Positions 54,425 through 62,683 of a stretch of DNA of 64,000 bases are shown here, piece after piece. Source of the stretch: Candidatus Fraserbacteria bacterium (GTDB taxonomy: Bacteria; Bipolaricaulota; Bipolaricaulia; RBG-16-55-9; JAJCYT01); NCBI GenBank assembly GCA_029262795.1, contig JAJCYT010000028.1, positions 1 through 64,000 of the forward strand, given 5' to 3'. Within the stretch, counting starts at the first letter, position 1. Every line of letters begins with the position of its first letter. Under the pieces are notes generated by a model. The model was not told the DNA's origin and ran no database searches. It saw only the letters and a program-made list of their open reading frames with translations. A program made the translations under genes and the position numbers.

Positions 54425-55159
54425 TTAGTCATTCATCGCTTTTTCAATGATTTCACGGAACAAATCAACCGAAGTCACATTGCCTATCACTTTTCCATCC
54501 ACCACAAAAGTTGGTGTGTTGTTGACCCCGCGCGCTTTGCCGTCGGCCGTGTCTCTTTCGACCTTGGCGCGATATTTGTCGGAGCTTAGGCAAGTATCAA
54601 ATGCGTCAGTGTCAAGCTCTAATTGCGCTGCAAACATTCTTAAAGAATCATTCGTAAAGCTGCCCCGATTGACCCCTTTTTGATTGTCGTATAGTGTGCG
54701 GTGATACTGCCAGAATTTACCTTGCTCATTGGCACACTCTGCGGCCTGGCCAGCTAAAATAGATTCTTCCCCGTATTTGATGTAGTGGTGAAATTTCACC
54801 TGAATCATGCCGGTGTCCACAAAATTCTCATTCACCAAGTCTTTGAGTGTGGTCACATAGCGACGGCAGATGAGACACTGAAAATCTGAGTATTCTTCAA
54901 TCAACACAGGGGCATCGGCGTTACCCAGTGATACAGGTGTAACGATCAATTCGCCTTCAGGTGCGGTACCTGTTGTGGAAACATCTACAGTTGAGTTTGT
55001 TTCAGCAGGTTGGGATTGATTTTCTGTTGGATTTGATGATGTTTGAGAACCGTTGTTTTGCCAGGGCTGATTAAGAAACAATGCACCGATGGCAGCAACA
55101 ATGAAAAAGAAAATGGCAAACTGAATTCGTTGACGCCCAATGCCAGAAGGTTCGGACAT
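54425..55159 (-). CDS. membrane-anchored DsbA-like thiol oxidoreductase, paralogue
   Basis: The product has 244 residues from MSEPSGIGRQR; the longer frame begins in the DUF3179 gene. One helix near 12-30 is followed by a Ser/Thr/Gln-rich linker (about 33-70). The thioredoxin domain contains EEYSDFQCLICRRYV with C95 and C98. RGVNNTPTFVVDG has the cis-Pro. It is about the same type as the gene downstream; the two active-site dipeptides (Leu-Ile versus Ser-Ala) suggest different redox properties. Confidence 0.83.
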   Translation of the reverse strand: MSEPSGIGRQRIQFAIFFFIVAAIGALFLNQPWQNNGSQTSSNPTENQSQPAETNSTVDVSTTGTAPEGELIVTPVSLGNADAPVLIEEYSDFQCLICRRYVTTLKDLVNENFVDTGMIQVKFHHYIKYGEESILAGQAAECANEQGKFWQYHRTLYDNQKGVNRGSFTNDSLRMFAAQLELDTDAFDTCLSSDKYRAKVERDTADGKARGVNNTPTFVVDGKVIGNVTSVDLFREIIEKAMND

Positions 55160-55178
55160 GATTAAAAAAAACTCCTGT

Positions 55179-55931
55179 TCACTCTTGTTTGTTGATGGCA
55201 ATTTGTGTTTCGGGATAAAGCTCTTGCCAGAAGGACCATTCCATCAAACCGGCTGGCAGCTGTTCCAGTTGTGCCCCTTCCAGTTCGCCGGCAATGACAG
55301 TGCCGTCTTCGCGCCACCAGCTACCGGTGGCATCGTCATGGAGAATGGTTTCATAGGAATATTCACCAGCTACACCAAAGCGTAAAGCTTGATCATTGTA
55401 TTTGGATAAGAATGCCAAGCTGCTGTTGCAGCTGATGCAATACATGACCACAATCGGCTCGCCGTTGATGGTGTCGTTGACCACGAATTCTTTCTGAATC
55501 ATGTCCCAGGGATAAGCTTTGGCAACGTCACCGACAGCCACCCCGAGTACCCAATCCTCAGGCTTGAGGTTGATTGATTCTGCGCTGACCACTTGCGGTG
55601 AACTGGGTGCTGGCAATTGTTGAGTCGGGATGATGAACCCACTTACAGCCACAGCAATCGCGCCAACGATGGCAACATCTAAAGGGATGATCCATCCGGT
55701 TTTGCCCGCAGGGCGGCGATAAAAAATAATCCCAAATGAAATCAAGCCAACGGTCAGCCACAGCCAACGATAACTTTCGACAAATTGCCCCAGGCCATGA
55801 ACAGCAAGGCCCAATTTCAGCAACACCGCGTTGCCGTAGAAAAACAACAGCACGCCAGCCACAGCAACCACCCCGAAAATCAACTGCAAAATATAGCGTG
55901 ATTTTTCAATTCTGTGCCCAGGTTTTTCCAT
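55179..55931 (-). CDS. DUF3179 domain membrane protein
   Basis: The product has about 250 residues. GGAG lies five bases ahead of the ATG at 55931; the GTG at 55970 is an alternative. Four hydrophobic segments fill the first 115 residues. The C-terminal DUF3179 domain shows VLGVAVGDVAKAYPWD, VMYCISCNSSLAF, LRFGVAGEYSYETILHDDAT and GSWWREDG. The domain's role is unknown; the C-x-x-C in YCISCNSS may be redox active, which would agree with the two DsbA-like neighbours. Confidence 0.82.
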   Translation of the reverse strand: MEKPGHRIEKSRYILQLIFGVVAVAGVLLFFYGNAVLLKLGLAVHGLGQFVESYRWLWLTVGLISFGIIFYRRPAGKTGWIIPLDVAIVGAIAVAVSGFIIPTQQLPAPSSPQVVSAESINLKPEDWVLGVAVGDVAKAYPWDMIQKEFVVNDTINGEPIVVMYCISCNSSLAFLSKYNDQALRFGVAGEYSYETILHDDATGSWWREDGTVIAGELEGAQLEQLPAGLMEWSFWQELYPETQIAINKQE

Positions 55932-56091
55932 CATAACTCCAATTATAAGGGTAACTTCATTGTGTTTCACAAACTCAAATATCGCTGTAAGAGCGATTAC
56001 AAAATTGACGCATCTTAGTTCAACTTATAGAATTCGACGCCCGCTTTACAATTCAAAGAATCAAACGTCATTCAAAAATTAAGGAGATTTC

Positions 56092-56481
56092 ATGAGCAAG
56101 CAAAGAATTGAAACTGACCAAGCTCCTGGTGCCATTGGCCCGTATTCACAAGGGATTGTTGCCAACGGATTTTTATACACGGCAGGCCAGATTCCATTAA
56201 AACCCAATGGTGAATTGATGGAAGGCGACATTCAGGCGCAGACGCGTCAGAGTTTGGAAAACATCCGGGGCATTTTGCAGGCAGCCGGTGCGGATGTGGA
56301 AGACTTGGTAAAAGTGACTGTGTTTGTGACGAACATGGGTGATTTTGACAAGATCAATGAGGTGTATACCGAATTTTTTGAAGGGAAAACCCCCCCAGCT
56401 CGGTCCCTCGTGCAGGTGGCCGCCCTGCCCAAGTTGGTGGACATCGAAGTGGAGGGGGTTGCAGTCGTCCCTAATTCTTAA
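56092..56481 (+). CDS. ridA: RidA family enamine/imine deaminase
   Basis: The product has 129 residues. APGAIGPYSQGIVANGFLYT, ARSLVQVAALPKLVDIEVEGVAV and the Arg in PPARSLV (substrate carboxylate) are the RidA signatures. It hydrolyses reactive 2-aminoacrylate and related imines made by PLP enzymes, in the cytoplasm. AAGGAG is seven bases ahead of the ATG. A second, shorter family member is at 61568. Confidence 0.93.
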   Translation: MSKQRIETDQAPGAIGPYSQGIVANGFLYTAGQIPLKPNGELMEGDIQAQTRQSLENIRGILQAAGADVEDLVKVTVFVTNMGDFDKINEVYTEFFEGKTPPARSLVQVAALPKLVDIEVEGVAVVPNS

Positions 56482-56556
56482 ACTCAAGCCATAAGATGTG
56501 TTTCGGCGTCGACCTCCTCACCCATACATTGGGCATAGAAGTTAGACGTCAACTGC

Positions 56557-57519
56557 TTAGAGCAACACCAATGCCAATGCGCCAACACCAGACAACAAGG
56601 CCAAAATGCCAATCAGGAAGTTGGTGCTAGAAGCACTGCGTGCTTTTTGCAGTTCAGCGTTTAGAGAATCCACTTGAGACTGAACTTCGCCAAGTTCATC
56701 AAAGGTAGCAAAGGTGGTCTGTGTAGCTTCCAAAGAGCCCAAACGGCTGTTGAGGCCACTTAAGGAAAACTCCACGTTACCAATGGAATCACCAATCGCT
56801 GCGACTTGAGTTTCTACGTCAAACAATTGGCCGACCAAGACATCCACAGAATCCTGGGTGCCCTGAAGGCCCTGAAGTTTGACAGACAGCATGCCGACCT
56901 TACCATCGAGTTCGGCAATCATGGCAATGACTTCGTCAGAAACGGTGCCACCATCAGCGTCGCCCATGTCATCTGGACCAGGTGCGCCCATTTCCAATTT
57001 CTTTTCAACAGAGTAGAGGCGTTCGTTTAAGGTACGAACATAATCGTCGATACCATCCAAGCCACGAAGGCGATCTTCGTTAGACTTGATACGAGCGCTT
57101 AACTGTTGGATGGAGCTTTCGGTGTCGTAAACGCGGATGCCTAAAGCTTTGATCTTTTCGTTCAGGCTGGCACTCACACTGGCCACCGTGCTCTGGATGG
57201 AGATCATCTGAGGAATCACGTCGCGCTCAATGCGATCCTGCAGGCTCACGATGGAGTGCAAATCGCTTTCGCTCTTTTTGAACTGGAAAGACATCTCTTT
57301 AACAATTTCTGCCAAAGCCTGGTTTTCCTGCACATTAAAGGTTAAGTCTTTAACCATTTCGCCGACTTTGTACAGGTTTTCTTCCAGTTCAATGATCTTT
57401 ACTTTCAGATCGTAAACATCCATATCCTCATAATCATCTTCTGCTGCGAACGCTTGATACGCGGGAACCGCAAAAACCATAGCGAGCATCAAAACAATTG
57501 AAAACGCCTTCTTGCACAT
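56557..57519 (-). CDS. exported coiled-coil protein with C-terminal membrane anchor
   Basis: The product has about 320 residues from the ATG at 57519, with AAGGAGG nine bases ahead. A signal peptide (VLMLAMVFAVPAYQAFAAE) is followed by heptad-rich segments (for example LEENLYKVGEMVKDLTFNV and MISIQSTVASVSASLNEKIK). A break near 185-195 has GAPGPDDMGDADGG. The end is one helix (FLIGILALLSGVGALALVLL). It resembles S-layer or envelope spacer proteins in layout, but has no recognisable domain. It is divergent from the XerC/D gene. Confidence 0.65.
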   Translation of the reverse strand: MCKKAFSIVLMLAMVFAVPAYQAFAAEDDYEDMDVYDLKVKIIELEENLYKVGEMVKDLTFNVQENQALAEIVKEMSFQFKKSESDLHSIVSLQDRIERDVIPQMISIQSTVASVSASLNEKIKALGIRVYDTESSIQQLSARIKSNEDRLRGLDGIDDYVRTLNERLYSVEKKLEMGAPGPDDMGDADGGTVSDEVIAMIAELDGKVGMLSVKLQGLQGTQDSVDVLVGQLFDVETQVAAIGDSIGNVEFSLSGLNSRLGSLEATQTTFATFDELGEVQSQVDSLNAELQKARSASSTNFLIGILALLSGVGALALVLL

Positions 57520-57585
57520 CTTATGTGCCTCCTTCAATCTCTATAAGCTTGCCCACAGTCTAGACAGGAAGCCTAAAACGCTGAA

Positions 57586-57658
57586 GGAGCCGTGTCGAAG
57601 GGCGATGGGAAATTTGACCACGGCCTCCGAGACCAGGGTTACACGCCCGAGGTGACCC
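57586..57658. other. structured GC-rich segment between divergent genes
   Basis: GGAGCCGTG (57586-57594) pairs with CACGG-c-CTCC (57619-57628), one bulge. GGGTTAC (57636-57642) pairs with GTGACCC (57652-57658) around a 9-base loop. The 200-base gap is clearly more GC-rich than its surroundings and has no open frame. It could be a leader RNA of either neighbour, a small RNA or a recombination site. I could not match it to a known riboswitch. Confidence 0.4.
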
Positions 57659-57721
57659 GCGTTACGAGCCGGATGCCCCGCTTGTCTTGTCGGTTACGTT
57701 CAACTATCATCTGAATGTAAT

Positions 57722-58627
57722 ATGGCACGCACTACGAAGTCCTCCGCAAACCAATTGTCTGATGAGACAAAACGCTTTTTGGATTCGCTCGATGCCAGCG
57801 ACAAAACGCGTCAAACCTACTGCGTTGCTCTCAAAACTTTTTTCCGTTGGGTAGATACAGATGAAAAAGCGTTGTCACAGGATTTGGTTCGTGCCTATCG
57901 CGATTGGTTGAGGCCAAACTGCACAGCCAACACCGTATCTACTTATTTGGTTGCACTGAGACGATTTCTCGATTTTTGTGTGGAAGAAGAGGTCATTACT
58001 GAAAATCCTGCGCTTGGGATCAAGGGCGTTCGTAAACCGCGTGGTCATTTGCGTCATGATTTGTCCAGGGCACATATCAGAAGACTGTTTGATGAGATTG
58101 ACCAAAGTGATCAGATTGGCCTGCGAGATTATGCCATGATCAACCTGATGGTGCGTAACGGGTTGCGCGTGGTGGAAGTGATTCGTGCCAACGTAGGAGA
58201 TTTAGAACGACTCCAAGGTCGCACTATTCTTCGCGTATTAGGTAAAGGTCGCGATTCCCGCGATGAGTTTGTGGTGCTCAGCCCTTTGACCCGTGACATC
58301 ATCGAGGATTATCTCGAAACTCGTGGCAAAGTGCGTGCCGATACGCCGTTGTTTCCCAGCTTGGGGATTCGCAATTTTGGTGGTCGCCTGAGCACGCGCA
58401 CCATTCATCGTCGAGTTACCTATTACATGAAAGAAGCCGGTATCAAAACCAACAAAATTTCGCCGCACTCCTTACGTCACAGTTTCGTCACCCTGGCTAT
58501 AGAAGGTGGTGCGACGTTGGTGGAGGCACAGGCTGCAGCCCGCCACCGATCCGTCCAAACCACAATGGTTTACTTCCATGAACATGGCCGCCTGACTGAT
58601 CCTATCGAAGATCGCATCCAGATTTAA
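57722..58627 (+). CDS. tyrosine recombinase (XerC/XerD-like)
   Basis: The product has 301 residues. The catalytic set is complete: R149 (RNGLR), K175 (GKG), H249-x-x-R252 (HSLR), H275 and Y284. The N-terminal SAM-like core domain (about 12-95) fits. Such enzymes resolve chromosome dimers or integrate elements; length and lack of phage neighbours favour a Xer role. There is no obvious dif-like site here. A GC-rich structured gap lies upstream. The ATG has no strong ribosome binding site. Confidence 0.85.
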   Translation: MARTTKSSANQLSDETKRFLDSLDASDKTRQTYCVALKTFFRWVDTDEKALSQDLVRAYRDWLRPNCTANTVSTYLVALRRFLDFCVEEEVITENPALGIKGVRKPRGHLRHDLSRAHIRRLFDEIDQSDQIGLRDYAMINLMVRNGLRVVEVIRANVGDLERLQGRTILRVLGKGRDSRDEFVVLSPLTRDIIEDYLETRGKVRADTPLFPSLGIRNFGGRLSTRTIHRRVTYYMKEAGIKTNKISPHSLRHSFVTLAIEGGATLVEAQAAARHRSVQTTMVYFHEHGRLTDPIEDRIQI

Positions 58628-58656
58628 GCTGAATCAAAACTTAGAGGTGAGCGCAC

Positions 58657-58860
58657 TTGTCTATTTCAATGGAGATGATTCAGGTTCAAAATTATAATTT
58701 TAGCACCATGATTTGGCAGGAAGACGGGATGTTTGTCGCCAAAATATCAGAAGGGATTGCCAGTGCCGGGGATTCCAGAGAAGAAGCGGTGATGAACTTA
58801 AAAGAAGCCATACATCTCTATTTGAAAAATGCTTCTGAGTTGGGGTTAATTCGTGGCTAA
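58657..58860 (+). CDS. hicB: HicB-like antitoxin
   Basis: The product has 67 residues. I use the TTG at 58657 because AGAGGTGA is six bases ahead; the ATG at 58669 is too far from it. The HicB partial RNase H-like fold is seen in TMIWQEDGMFVAKISEGIA, then SAGDSREEAVMNLKEAIHLY. It is a short form that lacks the extra DNA-binding domain. It neutralises the HicA toxin encoded next, whose GTG start lies inside this gene. The order antitoxin-toxin is the reverse of classic hicAB. Confidence 0.82.
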   Translation: MSISMEMIQVQNYNFSTMIWQEDGMFVAKISEGIASAGDSREEAVMNLKEAIHLYLKNASELGLIRG

Positions 58861-59098
58861 ATCTGTGGTGGTTTCTTCAGACCAAATTATCCAAGTGTTG
58901 TTTAAATCAGGATTTGTTCAAACCCCCAGAAAGGGAAAGGGCAATCACAAGGCTTTTTATAGAAAAAATGAAAAAGGTCAAATTGAAATTGTGATTGTTC
59001 CAAAACTGGAAAAGACACCGCAAGGTGTTCTGAATGCCATCTTAGAACAAGCCAATCTCGATTTTGAAACGTTTCAAAAATTGCTGAAATCACTATGA
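58853..59098 (+). CDS. hicA: HicA-like mRNA interferase toxin
   Basis: The product has 81 residues and starts with GTG inside hicB. SSDQIIQVLFKSGFVQ, then KGKGNHKAFYR with the catalytic His32, is the dsRBD-like HicA fold. HicA cleaves mRNA when free. The end IVPKLEKTPQGVLNAILEQANL matches the family helix. Its stop overlaps the next ATG (ATGA at 59095-59098), so a nucleotidyltransferase is translated from the same message. That third gene is not a standard part of hicBA. Confidence 0.85.
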   Translation: MAKSVVVSSDQIIQVLFKSGFVQTPRKGKGNHKAFYRKNEKGQIEIVIVPKLEKTPQGVLNAILEQANLDFETFQKLLKSL

Positions 59099-59946
59099 AT
59101 AAGGCGAATCTCTGGCGTGAACAACTCGCTATTCAAATTGGCGCTCACTATGCACATCACTCAAATGTTGATGCGGTTGCATTGACAGGTTCTGTCGCAA
59201 GAAATTTGGCAGATCAATATTCTGACATCGAAATTCATGTGTTTTGGAAACAATCACCGACCGATGAAGATCGTAAAAGCATCATTACCCAAGCGGATGG
59301 TGATATCTTCCAATTCTGGCCAATTGAAGAAGATGAATGGTCGGAAAGCTTTATCGTTCAAGGTGTGAAGGTTGATCTCAGTGGGTTCTTGAGTGAAACG
59401 ATAGATCAAGTCATTATTGATGTGATTGAGCAATATGAATTAACTGATTATAAGCAAATCTTGCTTGCTTCCATTCAACAAGCCACACCTATTCATCATC
59501 CTGAAATACTCAAAGCATGGCAGCAAAAAATTAAAAATTACCCTGTTGGACTGGCTAAAAAAATGGTGATGTACCACCTCAGCTTTGGGCCGCAATGGGG
59601 GCCGGAGATGTTGGCAGAGCGTGATGATTTGGTGTTTCTCTATGATCTCATCAACAAATCACAAAAGAATATTCTTGGGGTGTTGTTGGGATTAAATCGA
59701 ATGTACTTGGCGCATCCTGGTTTCAAGTGGATGACTCAAACAATTGAAGCAATGACCATTAAACCTGACCAACTTACGACAAGAATGAAGCAGATTTATC
59801 AATTAACGCCCAAGCAAGCTGTTGATGAGCTTCATAACATCATTGAAGAATTATTTGAATTGATTGAAACACATCTGCCAGAAGTTGAGACTGAATCTGC
59901 AAAATCATGGTTTCAGCATCGACGAGCCCCGCTGGAATCCGCTTGA
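59095..59946 (+). CDS. nucleotidyltransferase coupled to hicBA (DUF4037-like)
   Basis: The product has 283 residues. The nucleotidyltransferase core is ALTGSVARNLADQYSDIEI, with Gly32-Ser33 and the metal-binding pair Asp44-x-Glu46. The C-terminal two-thirds is helical, with a possible substrate domain (KKMVMYHLSFGPQWGPEM). Such enzymes transfer a nucleotide to drugs, RNA or proteins; the substrate is unknown. Overlap with hicA by four bases indicates coupled translation. An HD-domain gene follows 55 bases on. The neighbours raise the chance of a toxin-antitoxin or defence role. Confidence 0.72.
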   Translation: MNKANLWREQLAIQIGAHYAHHSNVDAVALTGSVARNLADQYSDIEIHVFWKQSPTDEDRKSIITQADGDIFQFWPIEEDEWSESFIVQGVKVDLSGFLSETIDQVIIDVIEQYELTDYKQILLASIQQATPIHHPEILKAWQQKIKNYPVGLAKKMVMYHLSFGPQWGPEMLAERDDLVFLYDLINKSQKNILGVLLGLNRMYLAHPGFKWMTQTIEAMTIKPDQLTTRMKQIYQLTPKQAVDELHNIIEELFELIETHLPEVETESAKSWFQHRRAPLESA

Positions 59947-60001
59947 ATTTCTGGGTAATACACCTAACCTAAAACCCTCAGGAAATTTCAAGGAGGGTAA
60001 T

Positions 60002-60568
60002 TTGAATCGTGATGAAGCAATGGCCTTGGTGAACGAGTACACCGAAAATCAAAACCTGGTCAAACACATGATCTGTGTTGAAGCCGCCATGCGTTGGTAC
60101 GCGCGCAAGTATGGTGAGGATGAAGAGCTGTGGGGTGCAGTGGGTTTGGTCCACGATTTTGATTATGAAAAATGGCCCAACAATGAGCATAGCCCTACCG
60201 AAGGCCACCCGAGCACAGGTGTGAAAATCCTGCGTGAAAAGGGATGGTCGGATGAAGCCTGCAACGCGGTGATGTCGCATGGCACATACACTGGCGTGCC
60301 TCGTGATACATTGATGTCTAAAACACTTTATGCTGTGGATGAGTTGACTGGTTTGGTCGTGGCCACGGCTTTGGTTCGCCCTAATAAGAAGCTGGAAGAA
60401 GTGAATTTAAAAGCGGTCAAGAAGAAATGGAAAGACAAAGCCTTTGCCAAAGGGGTCAATCGTGATGATATTGCCGAAGGCGCGGAAGATCTTGGCGTGC
60501 CATTGGATGAACATATCGAAAATGTGATTGAAGCCATGCAGGGGATTTCAGACGAACTCGGTTTGTAA
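60002..60568 (+). CDS. HD-domain phosphohydrolase-like protein
   Basis: The product has 188 residues from the TTG at 60002; AGGAGGG (59992-59998) lies ahead. The long frame from 59864 overlaps the nucleotidyltransferase gene and is not supported. Metal ligands are His22 (LVKHMICVEA), His51-Asp52 (GLVHDFDYEKW), a later His (EGHPSTG) and Asp113 (YAVDELTGLV). HD enzymes of this size hydrolyse phosphoesters, often nucleotides. Its place after a nucleotidyltransferase could mean opposing or processing activity. It also precedes holA by about 20 bases. Confidence 0.8.
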   Translation: MNRDEAMALVNEYTENQNLVKHMICVEAAMRWYARKYGEDEELWGAVGLVHDFDYEKWPNNEHSPTEGHPSTGVKILREKGWSDEACNAVMSHGTYTGVPRDTLMSKTLYAVDELTGLVVATALVRPNKKLEEVNLKAVKKKWKDKAFAKGVNRDDIAEGAEDLGVPLDEHIENVIEAMQGISDELGL

Positions 60569-60586
60569 GTTTTTGAGTGAGGCATG

Positions 60587-61546
60587 ATGGCACAAGCAAA
60601 CATTCAAGTGTTTCTGGGAGAGCCGTTTCAACGAGAACAGGCGATCAAGGACACCATTGAAAAACTCGAAAGCAATGCGACACTTGGCAAATATAGTCTT
60701 GAGGGGCATAAACTTGCTGTCTCTGAGTTGCAGCAAGCATTATTTTCACCTTCTTTGTTCGAACCTGGACGCTGGGTGTGGTTGCGACATGCAGATGAGT
60801 TTGATGCTGCCACGTTGTTAAAACTGCTCGAAAAGAATGTGCCACCTGAAGTTCACTTATTAATTGATATGGAAAAGCTGGACAAGCGCAGTGGCCTTTA
60901 TAAATGGCTCAAAGCCAATGCCAAACTCAATGAGTTTGCAGCGCTCGATCGTCGTACTCTGCCAGGCAAAATTAAATCCATGTTGCAGGAAAGCAAAGTA
61001 AAGCTGAGCAGCGATGCGTTTCAATATTTGTCCACCACTCTGCCGCCTGATTTGATGCACATTGGTCAGGAAGTCAAAAAATTGAAATTGTTTGCCAAAA
61101 ATGATGAGCTTAACTTGGAACAGGTGCAAGGACTTTTATTTGGTGGACAACAAGCCAATGTGTTTCAGTTTTTCGACCTGATTGGAGAGCGTAAGCCTCA
61201 GGCATTGCCTCATCTCAGGCAGTTACTGGAAAGCGGCGAAGAACCGTCCAAATTGTTTTATATGCTGGTCAACCACATTCGTTCGTTGCTGCTCATTAAG
61301 GCTTTGCAATCTGAAGGGGTGCGCCCACCCGATATTGCCAAACAAAGTGGTTCTGCCCCTTGGATGGTCAATCGACGCCTGCAACAAGCGAGTCGCTGGT
61401 CGCTGGAAGAGTTGATGCAGGCGTTGCAGCAGCTTCAGGAAAAAGATGTTCAATTTAAGCGCGGTCAAAGCGATCCTGAAGACGCATTGTTAATACTGAT
61501 CTTGCGCTGGACGAAGTTGGTCAAAACGGCTGTATTGCAATCTTAA
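60587..61546 (+). CDS. holA: DNA polymerase III subunit delta
   Basis: The product has about 319 residues; an ATG three bases earlier is equally possible. IQVFLGEPFQREQAIKDTI opens the first AAA+-like domain, RWVWLRHADEFDAATLLKLL gives the LR-x-x-D-E-like segment, and NVFQFFDLIGERKPQALPHL starts the typical C-terminal domain. It opens the beta clamp as part of the loader. Delta proteins lack a functional P-loop, as here. dnaN is about 9 kb away on the other strand. Confidence 0.85.
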   Translation: MAQANIQVFLGEPFQREQAIKDTIEKLESNATLGKYSLEGHKLAVSELQQALFSPSLFEPGRWVWLRHADEFDAATLLKLLEKNVPPEVHLLIDMEKLDKRSGLYKWLKANAKLNEFAALDRRTLPGKIKSMLQESKVKLSSDAFQYLSTTLPPDLMHIGQEVKKLKLFAKNDELNLEQVQGLLFGGQQANVFQFFDLIGERKPQALPHLRQLLESGEEPSKLFYMLVNHIRSLLLIKALQSEGVRPPDIAKQSGSAPWMVNRRLQQASRWSLEELMQALQQLQEKDVQFKRGQSDPEDALLILILRWTKLVKTAVLQS

Positions 61547-61567
61547 ATAACAACATAAAGGAAAAAA

Positions 61568-61945
61568 ATGACTGTCGAACGAAAACATTATCCTCATTTA
61601 GATGCACCCGTTGGCCCATATGTTCATGCGACAAAACTCAACAATTTGTTATTTGTTTCTGGACTGACTGCCTTTAATACACCGGCACAACAAGGCTCGA
61701 TGCTTCAACAGGCAGAAGTGATTTTGAAACAACTCAAAGGCATTTTGGATGCAGAGGGTGTAGGGTTTGAACATATGGCGAAAGTGACCATCTTTGTCAC
61801 TGAGCTTGAAGGGTTGCCGAAAATTCGAGAATTGGCGATTCGCTATTATGGTGATTTTTTTCCTGCCAGTTCGTTGGTTGAGGTCAAAAATTTGTTTTCG
61901 CCTGATCTAAAAATCGAGATTGAAGCAGTGGTGGGGTTGGATTGA
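61568..61945 (+). CDS. RidA-like family protein, second copy
   Basis: The product has 125 residues. YPHLDAPVGPYVHATKLNNLLF and AKVTIFVTELEGLPKIREL are family blocks. The Arg in the usual PPARS position is replaced: the motif here reads FPASSLVEVKNLF. This suggests a different ligand from RidA proper, as in the divergent YjgF subfamilies. AAGGAAAAA precedes the ATG. It lies between holA and the MazG-like gene on the same strand. Confidence 0.82.
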   Translation: MTVERKHYPHLDAPVGPYVHATKLNNLLFVSGLTAFNTPAQQGSMLQQAEVILKQLKGILDAEGVGFEHMAKVTIFVTELEGLPKIRELAIRYYGDFFPASSLVEVKNLFSPDLKIEIEAVVGLD

Positions 61946-61997
61946 ATTCGTTAGAAAAGATGCTTACACTCCCCTCAGGTGAGAGTGAGGAGGCGTT

Positions 61998-62339
61998 GTG
62001 CAACTGAATGAATACGCTGAAAAAATAGAAGCGTTGGCCAAATATCCTGGTGCTTCTGAAGGCACGATACCCGCCATTTGTTACACGGCTTTGGGCTTGG
62101 CAGGAGAAGCAGGGGAAGTGGCCAATCAGATCAAAAAGGTATTGCGTGATGACGATGGTGCTATCAGTGAAGGCCGTCGGGAAAAACTGGCTGCTGAGCT
62201 GGGGGACGTGGCTTGGTATTTTATTCGACTTTGTGCAGAGTTAAATATTGATCCCAATCGTGTGCTTCAGGAAAATGTCGATAAACTTTATGGTCGCTTG
62301 GAACGTGGGACGATCAAGGGTGATGGAGATGTACGATGA
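61998..62339 (+). CDS. MazG-like nucleotide pyrophosphohydrolase
   Basis: The product has 113 residues and starts with GTG behind GGAGG. LGLAGEAGEVANQIKKVLR gives the E-x-x-E pair and KLAAELGDVAWYFIRLC the E-x-x-D pair of the MazG fold. It hydrolyses nucleoside triphosphates to monophosphates, possibly non-canonical ones. It is a single-domain form. Its stop overlaps the next ATG (ATGA at 62336-62339), coupling it to a small zinc-ribbon protein. Confidence 0.85.
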   Translation: MQLNEYAEKIEALAKYPGASEGTIPAICYTALGLAGEAGEVANQIKKVLRDDDGAISEGRREKLAAELGDVAWYFIRLCAELNIDPNRVLQENVDKLYGRLERGTIKGDGDVR

Positions 62340-62530
62340 ATCAATCTTTATTTGATCTTCCCAAAACAGAAACACAACCCGAAGTGCAACAACCTGAACG
62401 TGATGCAATTCTTTATATTGACCATAACCCTGAGCCTCACATTTGTCCGTATTGTGGCAATGAGTTTGCCGACATCGTGGGCTGCCATAAAATCTGTCGT
62501 TGTGGCTATATGGAAGGCTGTGGCGATTGA
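62336..62530 (+). CDS. small zinc-ribbon protein coupled to the MazG-like gene
   Basis: The product has 64 residues. HICPYCGNEFADIVGCHKICRCGYMEGCGD holds two C-x-x-C-like pairs and extra Cys, a probable zinc ribbon. The N-terminal half is polar. The ATG overlaps the previous stop. I do not know its function; nucleic acid binding is typical of such ribbons. The next gene is 150 bases away. Confidence 0.6.
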   Translation: MNQSLFDLPKTETQPEVQQPERDAILYIDHNPEPHICPYCGNEFADIVGCHKICRCGYMEGCGD

Positions 62531-62683
62531 TTGTTCAGTTGCAAAAATTCAGTTGAAACCCCTCTCCTAACTTCATAGAATTCAACGTGCTTTTTGATGG
62601 ATACGTTAAGCAAGAATATTTCTGCTTTGTAGAATGCGATTTCGTCGTCTACATTGCGCTTACTTATGTAAGGGGGGGATAAT

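Noticed and set aside
57586-57658. Known riboswitch (Moco or cyclic-di-GMP type) ahead of the coiled-coil gene
   Set aside because: Stems are present but the conserved bases of these classes could not be matched by eye.
59864-60001. N-terminal extension of the HD protein from the ATG at 59864
   Set aside because: It overlaps the nucleotidyltransferase gene in another frame; a strong ribosome binding site supports the TTG at 60002.
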